Assembly (NCBI GenBank): GCA_963678235.1
Contig: OY782766.1
Span: 1,860,001 to 1,924,000, forward strand
Direction: 5' to 3'
Length of the DNA: 64,000 nt
Origin: JABMQB01 sp963678235
GTDB lineage: Bacteria > Bacteroidota > Bacteroidia > Bacteroidales > Prolixibacteraceae
A program made the translations under genes and the position numbers. Shown piece by piece: positions 27,248-37,000 of this stretch. The first letter of the stretch is position 1. Every line of letters begins with the position of its first letter. The notes below the pieces were generated by a model. The model had not been told where the DNA came from. It worked only from the letters and a program-made list of their open reading frames with translations, and did not search any database.

Positions 27248-28558
27248 ATGAAGCAAATAAAATTCGTATCAGCACAGGAAGCTGTAAAAGTTATTAAATC
27301 AAACGACAGGGTACATTTGCATAGTGTTGCGGTAACACCACTACCGTTAATCCATGCAATGTGTGAGAGAGGAAGAAACAAAGAATTCCGTAATGTACGA
27401 ATTCAACATATCCACACCGAAGGCGAAGTAGATTATGCCAACAAAGAGTTTGAAGGCATTTTTCAACTGGAATCTTTCTTTGTTGGTGCCAATGTCAGGA
27501 AACAAACCCAGGCAGGATATGCAGACTACATACCTGTTTTCTTGCACGAAACACAACGTTTAATCAGGGAAGGCTATTTGAACGTGAACGTTGCCATGAT
27601 TATGGTCTCGCCTCCCGATAAATTCGGATATGTATCCTTAGGAACTTCGGTTGATGCAACCCTGGCTGCTGTAGAAACTGCCGATACGGTTATTGCATTG
27701 GTCAATCCAAACGTGCCACGTGCATTTGGTGATGCAATGATTTCATTAAACGATATCGACATTTTCGTGGAAGATGATAGCGAATTATATTGCCACAATG
27801 CTGGGGAGATTTCTGAAATTGACCGTAAAATTGGGAAATACGTTGCAGAACTGGTTGAAGATGGCTCAACCCTTCAAATGGGAATCGGGGCAATTCCAAA
27901 TGCGGTTCTTTCGATGCTGGGAAACCACAAAGACCTTGGTGTCCACTCAGAAATGTTTGCCGACGGAATCCTTCCTTTGGTTGACAAAGGAGTGGTTAAT
28001 GGCAAAAACAAAGCAATTGATAAAGGGAAATTAGTAGCTACATTCCTCATGGGTTCTAAAAAGTTATATGACTTTATTGATGATAACCCGGGAGTTGCCA
28101 TGCAGGACGTAAAATATACCAACCGTGTTAATATTATTGCTAAAAACCCAAAAGTAACTGCAATTAATTCAGCACTTCAAATTGATATTACAGGTCAGGT
28201 TTGTGCCGATTCAATCGGAACAAAATTTTACTCAGGTGTTGGTGGGCAAATCGACTTTTTAAGAGGTGCATCTTTAAGTAAAGGTGGAAAACCTATTATT
28301 GCAATACCATCAGTGACCAATAAAGGGGTCAGTAAAATTGCCCCTATATTAATACCTGGTGCAGGGGTTGTAAGTACCCGTGCAAACATACACTGGCTGG
28401 TTACCGAATATGGTGCAGTAAACTTATATGGAAGGACATTACAAGACCGGGCCAAAATGATTATATCAATTGCACATCCAGATCATCAAGAAGAATTGGA
28501 CAGGGCAGCATTTGAACGGTTTGGACCTCACTACCATTATGTATGGGACGAAGAATAA
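27248..28558 (+). CDS. Acetyl-CoA hydrolase/transferase family protein (acyl-CoA:carboxylate CoA-transferase)
   Basis: A 436-residue protein of the Cat1/acetyl-CoA hydrolase family. The N-terminal domain (about 1-190) contains VHLHSVAVTPLPL and MIMVSPPDKFGYVSLG. The C-terminal domain contains the GVHSEMFADG motif, whose Glu235 is the family's catalytic glutamate that forms the glutamyl-CoA thioester, and IDFLRGASLSKGGKPI near the end. Members move CoA between acetyl-, propionyl-, succinyl- or 4-hydroxybutyryl-CoA and free acids. The genes directly downstream make propionyl-CoA from methylmalonyl-CoA, so propionyl-CoA:succinate or acetate CoA-transferase is the most reasonable guess. It has its own promoter-like element and terminator. 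Confidence 0.9.
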   Translation: MKQIKFVSAQEAVKVIKSNDRVHLHSVAVTPLPLIHAMCERGRNKEFRNVRIQHIHTEGEVDYANKEFEGIFQLESFFVGANVRKQTQAGYADYIPVFLHETQRLIREGYLNVNVAMIMVSPPDKFGYVSLGTSVDATLAAVETADTVIALVNPNVPRAFGDAMISLNDIDIFVEDDSELYCHNAGEISEIDRKIGKYVAELVEDGSTLQMGIGAIPNAVLSMLGNHKDLGVHSEMFADGILPLVDKGVVNGKNKAIDKGKLVATFLMGSKKLYDFIDDNPGVAMQDVKYTNRVNIIAKNPKVTAINSALQIDITGQVCADSIGTKFYSGVGGQIDFLRGASLSKGGKPIIAIPSVTNKGVSKIAPILIPGAGVVSTRANIHWLVTEYGAVNLYGRTLQDRAKMIISIAHPDHQEELDRAAFERFGPHYHYVWDEE

Positions 28559-28574
28559 AAAACAACAGGATAAC

Positions 28575-28600
28575 AAGGCAGGCGAAAGTTTGCCTTTTTT
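28575..28600 (+). terminator. Rho-independent terminator of the CoA-transferase gene
   Basis: AAGGCA (28575-28580) and TGCCTT (28591-28596) form the stem around a 10-base loop, followed by a T run. Confidence 0.75.
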
Positions 28601-28678
28601 GATATAAAAACTTTTGTAGATAGGTTCATTTCAAGTCCTCATATGATAAGGATCAGAAATAAGAATCAATACACCAGA

Positions 28679-28686
28679 TAACTTTG
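28679..28686 (+). promoter_or_regulatory. -7 element of the methylmalonyl-CoA operon
   Basis: TAACTTTG matches TAnnTTTG and would start transcription near 28693, about 40 bases before the epimerase ATG. Confidence 0.48.
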
Positions 28687-28732
28687 CAACCACAATTAGA
28701 AACAATTTTTATAACACAAATAATATACTAAA

Positions 28733-29137
28733 ATGGATATTTCACATATTGAACACATTGGAATAGCTGTTGAAAATTTGGATGAAGCAATTGCCCACTA
28801 TGAAAACGTTTTTGGACTAAAATGTTACGCAATAGAAGAGGTTGCCGATCAAAAGGTTAAAACAGCATTCTTTAAAGTTGGCGACACTAAAATTGAACTT
28901 CTCGAATCAACATCACCTGATGGACCGATTGGGAAATTCATTGAGAAAAAAGGTGCCGGAGTACACCACATTGCATTTGCAGTTGATGATGTAAACAAGT
29001 CACTAAACGAAGCAGATGAGAAAGGGGTTAAACTAATCGACAAAACAAGTCGAAAAGGAGCAGAAGGATTAAATATCGGATTTTTGCACCCGAAATCAAC
29101 ACTTGGTGTATTAACCGAAATTTGCGGAAATAAATAA
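28733..29137 (+). CDS. mce: Methylmalonyl-CoA epimerase
   Basis: A 134-residue glyoxalase-fold (VOC) protein that interconverts (S)- and (R)-methylmalonyl-CoA, joining the mutase to the decarboxylase. Two beta-alpha-beta-beta-beta units are visible. The expected metal ligands are present: His8 in IEHIGIAV, His in GAGVHHIAFAV (78/79) and Glu129 in LTEICG. The length is typical. It is the first gene of a five-gene operon with decarboxylase subunits, starting 18 bases before the next gene, which confirms the substrate better than the fold alone. Methylmalonyl-CoA mutase genes are not in the window. Confidence 0.95.
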   Translation: MDISHIEHIGIAVENLDEAIAHYENVFGLKCYAIEEVADQKVKTAFFKVGDTKIELLESTSPDGPIGKFIEKKGAGVHHIAFAVDDVNKSLNEADEKGVKLIDKTSRKGAEGLNIGFLHPKSTLGVLTEICGNK

Positions 29138-29155
29138 CCACCCAATAAAACCAAA

Positions 29156-30715
29156 ATGAGCAACCAGGATAAAATCAAAAAGCTAATTGATCTGCGCACC
29201 GAAGCTAAATTAGGTGGAGGGATCAAAAGAATTGAAGCGCAACATAAAAAAGGAAAATTCACAGCCCGTGAACGAATTGAAATGTTGCTGGATGAAGGAA
29301 GTTTCGAAGAGTTCGATATGTTTGTTAAGCACAGGTGTACAAACTTTGGGCTTGAAAAAAGCAAGTTTTTAGGCGACGGGGTTGTTACCGGGCACGGAAC
29401 AATCGACGGAAGGATTGTATATGTATTCTCTCAGGATTTCACTGTGTTTGGTGGATCATTGTCGGAAACATTTGCCAATAAAATTTGTAAGGTAATGGAC
29501 ATGGCAATGAAAGCCGGAGCCCCGGTTATAGGGATTAATGACTCAGGTGGTGCACGTATTCAGGAAGGCGTAACTTCATTGGCAGGATATGCAGAGATAT
29601 TTGAAAGAAACATCCTTGCAAGTGGTGTAATCCCTCAAATTTCAGCCATCTTCGGACCATGTGCTGGTGGTGCTGTTTACTCTCCAGCATTAACCGACTT
29701 TATCATGATGACCGAGCAAAACTCCTATATGTTTGTAACAGGTCCTAAAGTGGTAAAAACCGTAACCGGCGAAGACATAACAACTGAAGATCTTGGTGGT
29801 GGAAAAATCCACGCTTCAAAATCGGGTGTTGCCCATTTCCTTGTTGAAAACGAACAGGAAGGATTAATGCTTCTCAGAAAGCTTTTAACCTACCTTCCAC
29901 AAAATAACTTGGAAGACCCAATCGTAACAGAATGTACCGATCCAATTGAAAGGACCGAAGAGGCATTGAACGAAATCATTCCTGAAAACCCAAATCAACC
30001 TTACGATATAAAAGATGTAATTGATTTAATGGTCGACTATGGCGAATTCCTTGAAATTCACAGGAATTATGCTAAAAACATCGTAGTTGGGTTTGCGAAA
30101 TTTAATGGCCAACCTGTAGGCATTGTTGCAAACCAGCCAAATTACCTGGCAGGGGTACTTGACAACGAAGCATCGAGAAAAGCGGCACGGTTTGTTCGTT
30201 TTTGTGACAGCTTCAATATTCCAATCGTAACCCTGGTTGATGTTCCCGGATTTTTACCCGGAAGTAATCAGGAGTACGGAGGTATTATTGTACATGGCGC
30301 AAAACTGATGTTTGCCTATGGCGAAGCAACAGTTCCGAAAATAACGATTACCCTCAGAAAATCGTATGGAGGGGCACACGATGTTATGTCATGTAAGCAA
30401 CTACGGGGCGACCTCAACTATGCATGGCCTACTGCCGAAATTGCGGTAATGGGTGCTGCAGGTGCTGTTGAAGTTCTTCAAGGGAAAAAATTAAGGGATA
30501 TTGATGATCCTGAAGAAAGGGCGAAATTTATTGCCGACCATGAAGAGGACTATAAGGAGAAATTTGCAAACCCATACCAAGCAGCTTCATTGGGTTATAT
30601 TGATGATATTATTGAACCTATGAATTCAAGGTTCAGGATTATTAGGGGATTACAAAGTTTGGCAACCAAAAAATTGATCAATCCTCCTAAGAAACATTCT
30701 AACATTCCATTATAA
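29156..30715 (+). CDS. mmdA: Methylmalonyl-CoA decarboxylase alpha subunit (carboxyltransferase)
   Basis: A 519-residue carboxyltransferase of the acyl-CoA carboxylase beta family. It moves the carboxyl group of methylmalonyl-CoA to biotin on the carrier subunit, releasing propionyl-CoA. Typical segments are GKFTARERIEMLLDEGSFEE near the N-terminus, INDSGGARIQEGVTSLAGY with the oxyanion-hole glycines of the N-half, and VDVPGFLPGSNQEYGGIIVHG in the C-half with the second oxyanion hole. The context (epimerase, membrane subunits, biotin carrier and no biotin carboxylase) points to the Na+-pumping decarboxylase rather than propionyl-CoA carboxylase. Confidence 0.94.
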   Translation: MSNQDKIKKLIDLRTEAKLGGGIKRIEAQHKKGKFTARERIEMLLDEGSFEEFDMFVKHRCTNFGLEKSKFLGDGVVTGHGTIDGRIVYVFSQDFTVFGGSLSETFANKICKVMDMAMKAGAPVIGINDSGGARIQEGVTSLAGYAEIFERNILASGVIPQISAIFGPCAGGAVYSPALTDFIMMTEQNSYMFVTGPKVVKTVTGEDITTEDLGGGKIHASKSGVAHFLVENEQEGLMLLRKLLTYLPQNNLEDPIVTECTDPIERTEEALNEIIPENPNQPYDIKDVIDLMVDYGEFLEIHRNYAKNIVVGFAKFNGQPVGIVANQPNYLAGVLDNEASRKAARFVRFCDSFNIPIVTLVDVPGFLPGSNQEYGGIIVHGAKLMFAYGEATVPKITITLRKSYGGAHDVMSCKQLRGDLNYAWPTAEIAVMGAAGAVEVLQGKKLRDIDDPEERAKFIADHEEDYKEKFANPYQAASLGYIDDIIEPMNSRFRIIRGLQSLATKKLINPPKKHSNIPL

Positions 30716-30727
30716 AATATTAATAGT

Positions 30728-31102
30728 ATGAAACCAACATTATTATTAATAGCAGCTAATATGGAATTTGGATGGATTGTTGCCGTGGTAGGGTTTTCGA
30801 TCGTAATCGTTGCACTTACCCTATTAGTTTTGGTTTTTCAGCAATTACCAAAAATCCTGAATGTTAAATTGAAAAAGCTATTACAAAAAAGCAGGTCGAA
30901 TGGGAATTCGAAAAACGTTTCGGACGATGAATTCTATATTGAAGGAAACGTTACTGCTGCAATTGGATTGGCTTTGCATATGTATTTCAATGATATGCAC
31001 GATGAAGAAAGTGGCGTTGTAACCATTAAACGTGTTCAAAAAGCCTATTCACCCTGGAGTTCGAAAATATATGAGGTGAACCAAAACTGGCCATCCAAAT
31101 AA
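30728..31102 (+). CDS. mmdD: OadG-family small membrane subunit of the decarboxylase (delta/gamma subunit)
   Basis: A 124-residue protein with one membrane helix near the N-terminus (about 13-40, WIVAVVGFSIVIVALTLLVL), followed by a charged segment and a C-terminal region with GNVTAAIGLALHMYFNDMH and a final YEVNQNWPSK. It sits 12 bases after mmdA and 18 bases before the biotin carrier gene. In the oxaloacetate and methylmalonyl-CoA decarboxylases this small subunit anchors the carboxyltransferase to the membrane and helps assembly. The gene symbol is by analogy with Veillonella. The N-terminal extension before the helix is short. Confidence 0.82.
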   Translation: MKPTLLLIAANMEFGWIVAVVGFSIVIVALTLLVLVFQQLPKILNVKLKKLLQKSRSNGNSKNVSDDEFYIEGNVTAAIGLALHMYFNDMHDEESGVVTIKRVQKAYSPWSSKIYEVNQNWPSK

Positions 31103-31120
31103 TCCAATCAATTAAAAATC

Positions 31121-31546
31121 ATGAAAAAATATAAATTTAAAATAAGAGGTAACGATTTCGATGTCCATATAAAAGAGATTGAAGGTAATGTTGCCACCCT
31201 TGAAGTTAATGGAACCGTCTATGATGTAGAGATGGATAAAGAAATAAAAACTTCAAAAACACCACAACTGATCAGAAAACCAGTTGAAAAGAAACCAGGT
31301 GAAGGTTATATCACAAAAACCCAATCCAGTGGATTGTATAAAGTTACTGCTCCACTGCCAGGCACAATTTTCAAAATTAATGTGCAGGTTGGCGACACCG
31401 TAACCGAAAACCAAAGCTTAATGATTATGGAAGCCATGAAAATGGAAAACCAAATACTTACCCAAAAAGGAGGTATTGTTAAGTCTATTAAGGTAAGCGT
31501 TGGAGATACGGTTATGCAAGAAGATGTATTAATTGAAATAGAGTAA
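31121..31546 (+). CDS. mmdC: Biotin carrier subunit of methylmalonyl-CoA decarboxylase
   Basis: A 141-residue protein. Residues 1-70 form a small, partly beta N-terminal region rich in Lys. The last ~70 residues are a biotinyl/lipoyl domain with the biotinylation site EAMKMENQ, modified residue Lys107, framed by KVTAPLPGTIFKINVQVGD and the mirror strand VKSIKVSVGDTVMQ. It carries carboxybiotin from the carboxyltransferase (MmdA) to the membrane pump (MmdB). The gene ends 2 bases before mmdB. There is no Pro/Ala-rich flexible linker of the length seen in some homologues; the connecting region is short and Lys/Pro-rich. Confidence 0.94.
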   Translation: MKKYKFKIRGNDFDVHIKEIEGNVATLEVNGTVYDVEMDKEIKTSKTPQLIRKPVEKKPGEGYITKTQSSGLYKVTAPLPGTIFKINVQVGDTVTENQSLMIMEAMKMENQILTQKGGIVKSIKVSVGDTVMQEDVLIEIE

Positions 31547-31548
31547 AA

Positions 31549-33204
31549 ATGATGGCAAAATTTCTTCAATTATTACTTCTTTTTGCTGTAATATTAGCAC
31601 AAACAGGTGTTGCACAAGCATCTGAAAAAGAACAAGCTGCAATGCTTGTAAGCGGAAAGTGGATAAACAAAAGTGGTGGTTATATCCCTAATGCAACCTA
31701 CGATACAAAAGCTGCTGATGACGATGATGATGTTAGGACAGTAAAACGTTACAAAACTTTTGGTTTCAAAGCGGATAATTCTTTTGTGCTCGACTCGGCG
31801 AAACAAAGATATACGGGTAGATGGACAATTGTTGACAATAAAGTCCACTTGCATTTCAATTCAAAAGTTGCGACTCATTTACGAAAAAATACCAATCCGA
31901 ATGCTTCTTCAGCCGGGTACTTAACCGAAGAAGAAGAACTTCAGTTAAGCGACAGGGTGTTGGTTTTTAAAAGCCAGGATGTACTTGTTGGAGATGGTTT
32001 TGAGTATAAAAACTACTCTCAAGCGGTATCAGGGCTTTTCAATTTTTACGAATTTTCAGGATTTGCAAATGTAACATGGGGCCATATTATAATGATGATT
32101 GTTGGGTTGTTTTTTATCTTCCTGGCAATTCGTTATAATTTCGAGCCATTGTTGCTTATTCCAATCGGAATAGGAATATTAATTGGTAACGTACCGATGT
32201 TCCAGGCGGTAGATTTTAACCTTCAATTGGGTGTATATGAGCCTGGATCGGTAATGAATTATTTATACAAAGGAGTTGTGCAAGGTTGGTACCCGCCACT
32301 AATCTTTTTGGGGATTGGTGCAATGACGGATTTCTCATCACTCATATCCAATCCTAAACTGATGTTGCTTGGTGCCGCTGCACAAATTGGTATATTCCTT
32401 ACCTTTTTAGGTGCACTATGGCTCGGATTTGCACCACCAGAAGCTGGGGCAATTGGTATTATCGGTGGGGCTGACGGACCAACTGCAATTTTCCTTTCGT
32501 CGAAACTGGCGAATGGTATTAACGTTTTGGCAAATGGCGAAACTGTTAAAAACCTTATTGGACCAATCGCAATTGCCGCATATTCATACATGGCGCTGGT
32601 ACCGGTTATTCAACCTCCGGTTATTAAGCTTCTTACCTCGAAACGTGAGCGTAAAATGAAAATGAAGCCTTTGCGTGCGGTATCAAAAACGGAAAAAATC
32701 ATTTTCCCTTTGGTTGGATTATTACTTACTGCTTACATTGCACCAACATCGCTCCCATTATTGGGGATGTTGTTTTTCGGAAACCTTTTAAAAGAATCTG
32801 GTGTTACCAACCGATTGGCAAATGTAGCTTCCAATTCCTTAATCGATACTATTAATATTTTGCTTGGATTAACCGTTGGGGCATCAACTCAGGCTGATGT
32901 TTTCCTTACACTTTCATCCATAAAAATATTTGGTTTGGGAGCAGGTTCGTTTATTATTGCGACGGCCGGTGGGGTGCTTGGTGCAAAACTTATGAATGTA
33001 TTCCTGAAGAAGGAAAATAAGATCAATCCTATGATCGGGGCAAGTGGTGTTTCTGCCGTTCCTGATAGTGCAAGGGTTGTACAGCATATGGGATTAAAAG
33101 AAGATCCAACAAACCACTTACTAATGCACGCAATGGCACCCAATGTTTCTGGTGTTATTGGATCGGCAGTTGGTGCTGGTATTTTGTTAAGCTTTTTAAT
33201 GTAA
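31549..33204 (+). CDS. mmdB: Na+-translocating decarboxylase beta subunit with an N-terminal periplasmic extension
   Basis: A 551-residue membrane protein that decarboxylates carboxybiotin and exports Na+. The C-terminal ~385 residues match the OadB/MmdB family: FEPLLLIPIGIGILIGNVP, FLGIGAMTDFSSLISNPKL, IGIIGGADGPTAIFLSSKLA and MIGASGVSAVPDSARVVQ. Known beta subunits have roughly 370-430 residues. The N-terminal ~165 residues here are extra: a signal peptide (1-24) and a soluble, Asp-rich (ADDDDD near 57), Trp-containing beta domain with features such as YTGRWTIVDNKVHLHF. The extension is fused in frame with no stop, and the first family helix follows it directly. Terminator hairpin at 33225. 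Confidence 0.93.
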   Translation: MMAKFLQLLLLFAVILAQTGVAQASEKEQAAMLVSGKWINKSGGYIPNATYDTKAADDDDDVRTVKRYKTFGFKADNSFVLDSAKQRYTGRWTIVDNKVHLHFNSKVATHLRKNTNPNASSAGYLTEEEELQLSDRVLVFKSQDVLVGDGFEYKNYSQAVSGLFNFYEFSGFANVTWGHIIMMIVGLFFIFLAIRYNFEPLLLIPIGIGILIGNVPMFQAVDFNLQLGVYEPGSVMNYLYKGVVQGWYPPLIFLGIGAMTDFSSLISNPKLMLLGAAAQIGIFLTFLGALWLGFAPPEAGAIGIIGGADGPTAIFLSSKLANGINVLANGETVKNLIGPIAIAAYSYMALVPVIQPPVIKLLTSKRERKMKMKPLRAVSKTEKIIFPLVGLLLTAYIAPTSLPLLGMLFFGNLLKESGVTNRLANVASNSLIDTINILLGLTVGASTQADVFLTLSSIKIFGLGAGSFIIATAGGVLGAKLMNVFLKKENKINPMIGASGVSAVPDSARVVQHMGLKEDPTNHLLMHAMAPNVSGVIGSAVGAGILLSFLM

Positions 33205-33224
33205 CAGAAATATTCAACTTAAAG

Positions 33225-33250
33225 AACATCGCTTTGGCGGTGTTTTTTTT
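33225..33250 (+). terminator. Rho-independent terminator of the decarboxylase operon
   Basis: AACATCGC (33225-33232) and GCGGTGTT (33237-33244) form an 8-bp stem with one G-T pair and a TTTG loop, followed by a T run. Confidence 0.85.
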
Positions 33251-33334
33251 TGCCCTAACTTATTGGTTCTCCCAATTAATTCTTAGATTTAACTATTTAA
33301 TTAAAATAAATCCAAATCTCACCTTACATGAGAT

Positions 33335-33362
33335 AAAAGGCTTCTTCGGAGGCCTTTTTTAT
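33335..33362 (+). terminator. Second hairpin with TTCG tetraloop before the peroxiredoxin gene
   Basis: AAAAGGCTTC and GAGGCCTTTT pair over 10 positions with one G-T pair, closed by a C(TTCG)G tetraloop and followed by T-rich sequence. It lies about 85 bases after the first terminator and 50 bases before the peroxiredoxin start. Confidence 0.7.
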
Positions 33363-33412
33363 TTTCACTTTGAACAAAAAGCTATCTGAATCCTTAAAGT
33401 GGAAAAAATAAA

Positions 33413-33988
33413 ATGATGAAGCTATCTGTATTTTTTATCCTAACCATTTTAAGCACAATTACAATGAAAGCTCAAACAGCACTTAAAGTTGGCGACAAAG
33501 CCCCGGAATTTGAAGCTATTGATGAAAACGGGAATAACTGGAAATTGAATAATTATTTAGGGAAGGAATTTGTTGTGGTATATTTTTATCCGGCAGCCAT
33601 GACTGGCGGATGTACCAAACAAGCCTGCGCGTACAGGGATTTTCAGGATGAATTTTCGAAACTCGGAGCAACTGTTGTTGGTGTTAGCGGTGACCTTCCT
33701 GAGGGACTGCAATATTTCAAAAAAGCACATGGGCTAAATTTTACCCTGCTTTCAGATTTTAATGGAGACGTAGCCAAATCATTTGGAGTTGCAACCAAAG
33801 AAGGAGGCACTATCGAAAGGGAAATTGACGGAATGAATGTGGAGTTAAAAAGAGGCATCACGACCATGAGATGGACGTTTGTTATCGACACAAACGGGAA
33901 AATTGTTTATATAGATAATAATGTAGATGCCACTCAAGACACGCAAAATACCCTTACAAAACTAAAAGAGCTGATCGCAAAAAGTTAG
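33413..33988 (+). CDS. Exported peroxiredoxin of the PrxQ/BCP type
   Basis: A 191-residue thiol peroxidase. Residues 1-21 are a signal peptide ending MKAQ, so it acts outside the cytoplasm. The thioredoxin-fold domain carries VVVYFYPAAMTGGCTKQACAYRDF with peroxidatic Cys67 and resolving Cys72 five residues later, the arrangement of PrxQ/BCP enzymes, which form an intramolecular disulfide. GVSGDLPEGLQYFKKAHGLNF and RWTFVIDTNGKIVYID are further family segments. It is a single gene with no reductant partner next to it. Export is uncommon for BCP but frequent among Bacteroidota thiol enzymes. Confidence 0.88.
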   Translation: MMKLSVFFILTILSTITMKAQTALKVGDKAPEFEAIDENGNNWKLNNYLGKEFVVVYFYPAAMTGGCTKQACAYRDFQDEFSKLGATVVGVSGDLPEGLQYFKKAHGLNFTLLSDFNGDVAKSFGVATKEGGTIEREIDGMNVELKRGITTMRWTFVIDTNGKIVYIDNNVDATQDTQNTLTKLKELIAKS

Positions 33989-34009
33989 TTACCTGTTTCC
34001 CAAAATCCA

Positions 34010-37000
34010 TTATTCAGGATCACGGTTTACACTTCCCTGATTCAATTCATTTAAAAGGTTTTCAATTTTTTGAAGTTGTTGAATAGGATACTGATCTACT
34101 GGTTTTAGGTACGAAGCTTTGGTATAATAATAACGCGCAACACTCAAATTGCTATTATTAAATGCTTCATCTGCCTGACGTAAAAAGTCTTGATACTCTT
34201 CGTTTGTTCGCTGACTTTGTGCCTGATCTAAACGATCCCTAATCTCGTCAACCTGAAGCCTGGGGTATTTTTCCCTGGGTTTCAAAGCAAGCGCTTTATT
34301 ATAATGAAACCTTGCAATAGTCAAATTACCCTGTGCCAAAGCCTCATCTCCAGCATCAATCGATTGTTGGTATTCCCTTTCCAACCTATCCGATAATCGT
34401 GCATTAATAATGGTACGAATCTCCTTAATTTTTTCTTTAGGATATATTTCTTCAGGAAACACCGACAAAGCCTGCTGGTAATAAAAACGGGAGATATTAT
34501 ATTCCTCTGTTGAAAAAGCTTCATCTGCCTGATTAAGAAATCCGTTGTAGGCATTCATCATCTGATTCCATAAATAATTATCAAATTGCCCCTGTTGCGT
34601 AATTATTTCCCTTGAAGTAGTTGGTACAACCGCAGTTTTCGCAATACTTTCGGCAGCCTGTTGTTCTGCAATTAGCCTTGCCCGCTCAATTTCCCTTAAT
34701 ATTTCATCAATTTTATGAATTTGGGCGGCAGGATAATCTTCTTCAGGCTTCAATCTCAATGCCTGCATATATTCTGCCCTTGACTCATTATATTGTTTCA
34801 ATTTAAAATATTCGTCCCCAACCAACAGTATTCTTCGATAATCCTCCTCGGCTTTTTGTGCTTGAATCAGATTTTCCAATTCCGAAATCCTGATCTTTGG
34901 ATAATCTTCATTTGGTTTTAAGGCATTAGCCTGGCGATAAAAACCTAGTGCCCCCGGATATCTTTCCAACTGATAGGCTTCATCCCCTTGTGTGATTGCC
35001 GACATATATTCTTGTTGAATTCTTCTCAGTTCTGCTTCCGCATCCGCCAATTCATTTAATATCCGGTCAATTTCTTCAATTCGTTTTGTTGCGAATGCAT
35101 CTTCGGCTACAATTATTAAAGCATTTGAATATTTTACACGCGCATCGCTGTAATTTTTAGCATTAAAATCAATATTAGCCTGTTCAATAATTGCATCGTA
35201 TCGGGCTTTTATTTCAGCAGCAATTTGTTGTTCCATTTTTGCAAGCTGCGCTATTGGGTATTCCTCATCAGGTTTAATTGAATTTGCTTCTTTGTATTTT
35301 GTTTCAGCAGCATCGTAATTTTTATTTAAAAATGCTTCGTCTGCTAATGTTATTGCATTTTGGTATGCCCTCTCAATTCCCCTCAAACGTTCCTTTTCAA
35401 CTTCAATTTGCTGTAACTTGTTCTTGGCTGCAACAATGCGTTCTTTCGGATAGCTCTCTCCTGGTTTGTACACCAACGCTGATTCATAGGCGGTAATTGA
35501 TTCATTGTAGTTTTGAGCCTCAAAAGAATTGTCTCCTTGCTGAATAGCTGCATTATACCGATTTTCCAGTTCCTCAGCTTTAGCTAATGAAGCCAAAACC
35601 TGATCAATTTTTGTTAACTGGCTTTTTGGGTATTCCTCATTATTTTTAAGTGCTAAAGCCTCATTATATTTTGCTTTTGCATCTTCATAATTTTTTCTCG
35701 AAAACAAACCATCGGCATCTTTCACCAGGCCTCGATATTGGTTTTCAATCGCCAGGATTTCCTCCTCTAATCTATTAATTTCATTTAATTGCTCCTGGGG
35801 ATATAACTCCTCTGGTTTTACGTCCAGTGCCTCCTTGTAAAATGCAGTTGCATTTTTATAATCCTTGTCATTAAAATACGCATCTGCTTGTGCCAAAGCT
35901 GAATTATATGCTTGATTTCTCTGTTCTTCCTGTAATCGTAATCTTTCTGCTTCTTCTGCAGCTTCACGCGCCAATTGTTCTGCCAGTGCATTTTCAATTG
36001 AATCAATTTTTGCGATCATTTCATCCGGGTAAACCTCATCGGGTTTGGCTTCCTTTGCCTCTGCATAACCAAGTTTGGCAGCATCGTAAATCTCCCGGTT
36101 ATAATTGCGGTCGGCACGCGCAATGGCATCATCATAAGCTTTTTGTGTTGCAGCGATTTGGGCTACTAAAGCTTCGATCTCTGTAATCCGGGTTTGTGGA
36201 TAAGTTTCCTCAGGTTTTACATCTAAAGCCTCTTTGTATGATGTGATTGCTGGTTGGTATTCCTTATTATTAAAATATGCATCACCCTGGGCAATGGCAT
36301 TGTTATAACTTGTGTTTCGCTGTTCTTCCAACAATCGGATACGTTCCGCTTCGGCTGCAGCATCCTGGGCAAGTTTGTCTGCAATCGCTTTTTCAATCGA
36401 ATCAATTTTTGCTATCATTTCATCCGGGTAAACCTCATCGGGTTTGGCTTCCTTTGCCTCTGCATAACCAAGTTTGGCAGCATCGTAAATCTCCCGGTTA
36501 TAATTGCGGTCGGCTCGGGCAATCGCATCATCGTAGGCTTTTTGTGTTGCAGCGATTTGGGCTACTAAAGCTTCGATCTCTGTAATCCGGGTTTGTGGAT
36601 AAGTTTCCTCAGGTTTTACATCTAAAGCCTCTTTGTATGATGTGATTGCTGGTTGGTATTCCTTATTATTAAAATATGCATCACCCTGGGCAATAGCATT
36701 GTTATAACTTGTATTTCGCTGTTCTTCCAACAATCGGATACGTTCCGCTTCGGCTGCAGCATCCTGGGCAAGTTTGTCTGCAATCGCTTTTTCAATCGAA
36801 TCAATTTTTGCGATCATTTCATCCGGGTAAACCTCATCGGGTTTGGCTTCCTTTGCCTCTGCATAACCAAGTTTGGCAGCATCGTAAATCTCCCGGTTAT
36901 AATTGCGGTCGGCACGCGCAATGGCATCATCATAAGCTTTTTGTGTTGCAGCGATTTGGGCTATCAAAGCTTCGATCTCTGTAATCCGGGTTTGTGGATA

